Assembly: GCA_910585545.1 (NCBI GenBank)
Contig: CAJUFN010000004.1
Location: forward strand, 101,939-165,938
Reading direction: 5' to 3'
Origin: an uncultured Lachnospiraceae bacterium
GTDB lineage: Bacteria > Bacillota > Clostridia > Lachnospirales > Lachnospiraceae
DNA: 64,000 nucleotides
Part shown: positions 61,264 through 64,000 of the stretch, in pieces
How the letters are laid out: each line of letters begins with the position of its first letter
Numbering within the stretch: position 1 is the first letter of the stretch
Notes under the pieces: generated by a model
Seen by the model: only the letters and a program-made list of their open reading frames with translations
What the model was told of the DNA's origin: nothing
Databases searched by the model: none
Program-made: the position numbers and the translations under genes

Positions 61264-62018
61264 TGTGGATTTACTATTTCTCCTAATAATCTTTCTGCCT
61301 TCTTCTTTGAAATTTTCAGTTCTTTACAAATTATTTGAATTATTCCGTTTCTGAGTTTAGGAGTATCCCAGAATCGCATTTTTTCTTCTATTCCGAAACT
61401 ATTCATACTATTAAACACAATTATCCTTGCATCCTTTTTATATAATTCCCAGACCTCCTCAGGCAAATCTTTATGTATAAATACATTCGCTTTTTTATGA
61501 AAAGCCCTAAATAAGCCAATTTCTCCAAATCTATTTTGTAAATGTAAAAAAGCCTTTTCATGAATTAAGTATTTTTTCCCACTTAAATATTCCTTCATGC
61601 TACTATATTTATAATTTTCACAATCTTTGATGAAATTAGCATTCACAGGATTGTTGTGTATATATCTCAAACAATTCCAGTAATACGCTTCATTCTCTAT
61701 ACATTCACTTTTAAAACGCCCTTGAAATACATGTCCTCTCCTTTCCTTTTTCCAATTGTAGTAAATTGCATACTCAGATATTGTTTTTTGCATATATCCT
61801 GACAATTCTTCAAGCTGTGCTTTAAGTAACAAATGAATATGATTATTCATAATGCAATATCCATAAATTTCAACATCATATTTTTCAGCATATTCTTTAA
61901 AAATACTCAACATTTTTTCTCTTTCTGTATTTTTTGCAAATATTTTCTCTTTGTTTACCCCATGACTCATCACGTGGTATACCTCTGTACAACTAATTTT
62001 TCTACGTGTACTAGCCAT
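61242..62018 (-). CDS. RAYT-type (REP-associated tyrosine, Y1/IS200-like) transposase
   Basis: The 258-residue Y1_Tnp protein has EVYHVMSHGVNKEKIF at the start, the metal-binding HUH motif in MNNHIHLLL, and GHVFQGRFKSECIENEAYYWNCLRYIHNNPVNA with candidate catalytic Tyr residues. A longer C-domain with a helix-turn-helix-like end (IIQIICKELKISKKKAERLLG) follows. ATG 62018 is preferred over GTG 62024 by spacing to AGGAAAGTAGGTG. It is a lone gene flanked on both sides by related long palindromes and lacks IS ends, as expected for domesticated RAYTs that mobilise REP sequences. It looks intact. Confidence 0.9.
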   Translation of the reverse strand: MASTRRKISCTEVYHVMSHGVNKEKIFAKNTEREKMLSIFKEYAEKYDVEIYGYCIMNNHIHLLLKAQLEELSGYMQKTISEYAIYYNWKKERRGHVFQGRFKSECIENEAYYWNCLRYIHNNPVNANFIKDCENYKYSSMKEYLSGKKYLIHEKAFLHLQNRFGEIGLFRAFHKKANVFIHKDLPEEVWELYKKDARIIVFNSMNSFGIEEKMRFWDTPKLRNGIIQIICKELKISKKKAERLLGEIVNPHLPSEGF

Positions 62019-62107
62019 AAACACCTACTTTCCTTAATACTTGTTTACAGGGGTCTTATTAATTGGATTTTCTCGACATGAAATTGTCTGAATTGTTTGA
62101 AATGCTG

Positions 62108-62149
62108 ATTTTGCGTCAGAGGCTTTTTAAAAACCCTCTGACGCAAAAT
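62108..62149. repeat. Near-perfect 42-bp palindrome upstream of the transposase gene (REP-like)
   Basis: ATTTTGCGTCAGAGG (62108-62122) mirrors CCTCTGACGCAAAAT, with a central TTTTTAAAAA and one mismatch (62123/62134). It starts one base after the stop codon of the M24 peptidase gene and could serve as its terminator. Confidence 0.92.
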
Positions 62150-62150
62150 C

Positions 62151-63227
62151 TTAAACTACTATTAGATCTTTCGTGAAATGATTCAACACCTCGCACCCGT
62201 CTTCCGTAATCAGCACAAGATCTTCAATACGTACACCGATTCCTTCCTCTAGAAGATAAATTCCCGGTTCAATAGAAAAGCATTGGCCTACTTGAATAAT
62301 ATCTTTATTACTCGAAGATACATCACCGAATTCATGATCTTCCATCCCAATAGAATGTCCTGTTCGATGTGTAAAGTACAATCCATACCCTTTTTCTGTG
62401 ATATAATTCCTACAAGCTAAATCAACATCACACATACGGTTACCTGGTTTAGCCGCATCAATTCCGCGTGCCTGTGCTTCTTTTACGATTTCGTACACTT
62501 CTCTTGCTTTATCTGATACTTCTCCGATAAAAACGGTTCTTGTCATATCAGAACAATAATTATTAAGGATACCGCCAATATCCAGCACAACAGAGTCTCC
62601 GTGCTTTCCTTTCATATCATCTGTCATATGATGCGGATCCGCTCCGGATCTTCCATATGCGGTGATTGGCGGGAACGATACATCCGAATGCCCGGATTGT
62701 TTATACATATCCCGAATAATAACATCTAATTCTTTCTCACTATAACCTTTTGCTACCAACGGAATGATTTGCTCCATGATTTTATCATTTGCAATAGAAG
62801 CCTCACGCATCAACTGCTGTTCCCATTCATCTTTAATCATTCGTATAGAATCTACAATCAACGAACCATTTAAAAATCGGCTTCCAGCCCCCAATTCCTG
62901 CAATCTTAGCAAAAATCTTGCCGGCCACGTCTTATCAATACCAATAGGTTTATCGTGTTCTACAATTCCGCTTAAAATTTCCACTGCATCTTCTACATCG
63001 TCATACCACACCAGTTCTACTCCCAAATCCTGTTCTTGCGGAAATAATTTGTTGATTACCAGTTTATGGGCCCCATTTACGTTCAAATACAACGCCAGCA
63101 GACGTTCTCCCGGATGAATCCATTTCCCAGTCAAATAAAAAATTGCCGGCGGATCGGAAATAATCATTTGCGGCATTCCTTGTTCTTTCATTTTACTCAA
63201 AATCCGTTCTAATTTTGTCTGATCCAT
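62151..63227 (-). CDS. Xaa-Pro aminopeptidase-like M24 metallopeptidase
   Basis: The 358-residue cytosolic enzyme has a creatinase-like N-domain (1 to about 130) and a pita-bread catalytic domain (135-355). The five metal ligands are visible: VVLDIGGILNNYCSDMTRTVF (two Asp), THRTGHSIGMEDHE (His), CFSIEPGIY (Glu) and GVRIEDLVL (Glu). It removes N-terminal residues before proline, or cuts Xaa-Pro dipeptides, for peptide use. It ends directly at the REP-like palindrome. Confidence 0.93.
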   Translation of the reverse strand: MDQTKLERILSKMKEQGMPQMIISDPPAIFYLTGKWIHPGERLLALYLNVNGAHKLVINKLFPQEQDLGVELVWYDDVEDAVEILSGIVEHDKPIGIDKTWPARFLLRLQELGAGSRFLNGSLIVDSIRMIKDEWEQQLMREASIANDKIMEQIIPLVAKGYSEKELDVIIRDMYKQSGHSDVSFPPITAYGRSGADPHHMTDDMKGKHGDSVVLDIGGILNNYCSDMTRTVFIGEVSDKAREVYEIVKEAQARGIDAAKPGNRMCDVDLACRNYITEKGYGLYFTHRTGHSIGMEDHEFGDVSSSNKDIIQVGQCFSIEPGIYLLEEGIGVRIEDLVLITEDGCEVLNHFTKDLIVV

Positions 63228-63310
63228 CTTTCTCCTTCCTCCATTCCCTACATTTATTTATCACTATTTTTAGTATAATTTCTTTGTATCTCATTTGTCA
63301 ATCGTCAAGC

Positions 63311-64000
63311 TTACATTTCTTTTTGCAATAATTTCTTATACGTCGCATCCATCCCGATTGCTCCAAGCGGCGCTGTAATAACAATCGCAAGCACTGCCAC
63401 TGACAATATGATTTTCCCACATGATAGTCCAAGAGACAACGGCACAGAGCCGATTGCCGCCTGCACAGTCGCCTTTGGCAAATAGGCAATCACGCAGAAT
63501 AAACGCTCCTTCCAAGACAGCGATGTTCCCAGCATACACAGTCCCACTCCGATTGCTCGAATCAGCAACGCAATAAAAATCATTACAATCGCCGCAACTC
63601 CTGCCTCCATCGTATAACGAATATCTACAGCCGCTCCTACGAGCACGAACAAAATAACTTCCGCCGCAATCCACAGCTTGCCAAATTTCTCTGCCAGACG
63701 CCTTGACACAAACGCAACACTTTTTATTTTCAAAGCACATGCCATACTCACAACCGCCAAAAGCCCGGAAACAGATACCACTCCCTCAAGGCATTCTTCA
63801 ACCGCAACAAGAACAAACGAAACTCCCAGCACAATGATAACTTTCATACTATTTCTCACACAATGCTTATGTGCATAAGCAGTCTCAAAAAAGAAACTGA
63901 GCAGGATTCCCGTCACTGCTCCCATCAAAACGCCAAGAACAATTGATACCGGAACATCAAAAAAATCCATAAATTTTACAGTATCCCCCTGCGCCATACC
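63311..64000 (-). CDS. Cation:proton antiporter (CPA family), C-terminal part
   Basis: The frame is open to the window edge, so the N-terminus is missing. A methionine near 63997 is internal. About 230 residues with six or seven transmembrane helices are visible. They include VSGLLAVVSMACALK, an Asp-containing helix VLVGAAVDIRYTMEAGV, a region with Arg in RAIGVGLCMLG, and LPKATVQAAIGSVPLSLGL, the GLPxAT-type feature near the ends of Na/H exchangers. It probably exchanges Na+ or K+ for H+. Subfamily cannot be set from this half. Confidence 0.85.
   Translation of the reverse strand, partial: GMAQGDTVKFMDFFDVPVSIVLGVLMGAVTGILLSFFFETAYAHKHCVRNSMKVIIVLGVSFVLVAVEECLEGVVSVSGLLAVVSMACALKIKSVAFVSRRLAEKFGKLWIAAEVILFVLVGAAVDIRYTMEAGVAAIVMIFIALLIRAIGVGLCMLGTSLSWKERLFCVIAYLPKATVQAAIGSVPLSLGLSCGKIILSVAVLAIVITAPLGAIGMDATYKKLLQKEM

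Overview
The window comes from a low-G+C, spore-forming Firmicute, most likely a gut Lachnospiraceae. The evidence is Gram-positive gene order, the sporulation genes spoIIR and a SPOCS/LysM spore-type protein, AGGAGG ribosome sites nearly everywhere, and large surface proteins with FIVAR stalks and xTGD-type sorting signals. The glycosidase content resembles mucin degraders of the Ruminococcus torques/gnavus group; that placement is an inference.

Layout: 1-1032 is the N-terminal part of a secreted cell-wall-binding-repeat protein. 1.5-18.3 kb is mostly minus-strand core metabolism: a trigger-factor-like lipoprotein, cls, murI, pfkA, dnaE, cvfB, an acyl-ACP thioesterase, a CDF metal transporter, spoIIR, a GntR regulator, ispE, a SPOCS/LysM protein and a PrcB-like lipoprotein. 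18.3-24.8 kb is a plus-strand run malQ-plsC-pncB-ddl-murF behind a good promoter; the malQ start appears to be brought to its Shine-Dalgarno sequence by a hairpin. 24.8-26.4 kb is an accessory island: a PD-(D/E)XK-like gene with an apparent ATA start, between two 217-bp direct repeats that carry a compensatory base change. uraA, a phosphoesterase and a cytosolic ParB-like/BMP fusion follow on the minus strand.

30.6-54.1 kb is a surface mucin-O-glycan locus, all on the minus strand. It holds two GH101 endo-alpha-N-acetylgalactosaminidases, a tandem double-GH20 hexosaminidase with a mucin-binding-type domain, an enzyme-free FIVAR stalk protein, and a CAP-domain protein with twelve Cys-pair modules. 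All five have signal peptides and C-terminal xTGD-TM-basic anchors. The three enzymes share one C-terminal four-module cassette. GH101 would remove core-1 O-glycans from mucin, and GH20 would trim exposed HexNAc. Most genes have their own promoter, so this is a cluster of units rather than one operon. No sortase gene is visible here.

54.2-55.3 kb holds a SatD-like gene broken by a one-base frameshift in an A7 run, with three 29-bp-period repeats over its promoter. 55.4-60.1 kb is the str operon (rpsL-rpsG-fusA-tuf) with promoters before rpsL and tuf. 60.2-64 kb contains an AEC transporter, a RAYT-type transposase bracketed by two related palindromes (REP-like), an M24 peptidase, and the C-terminal part of a cation:proton antiporter cut by the window edge.
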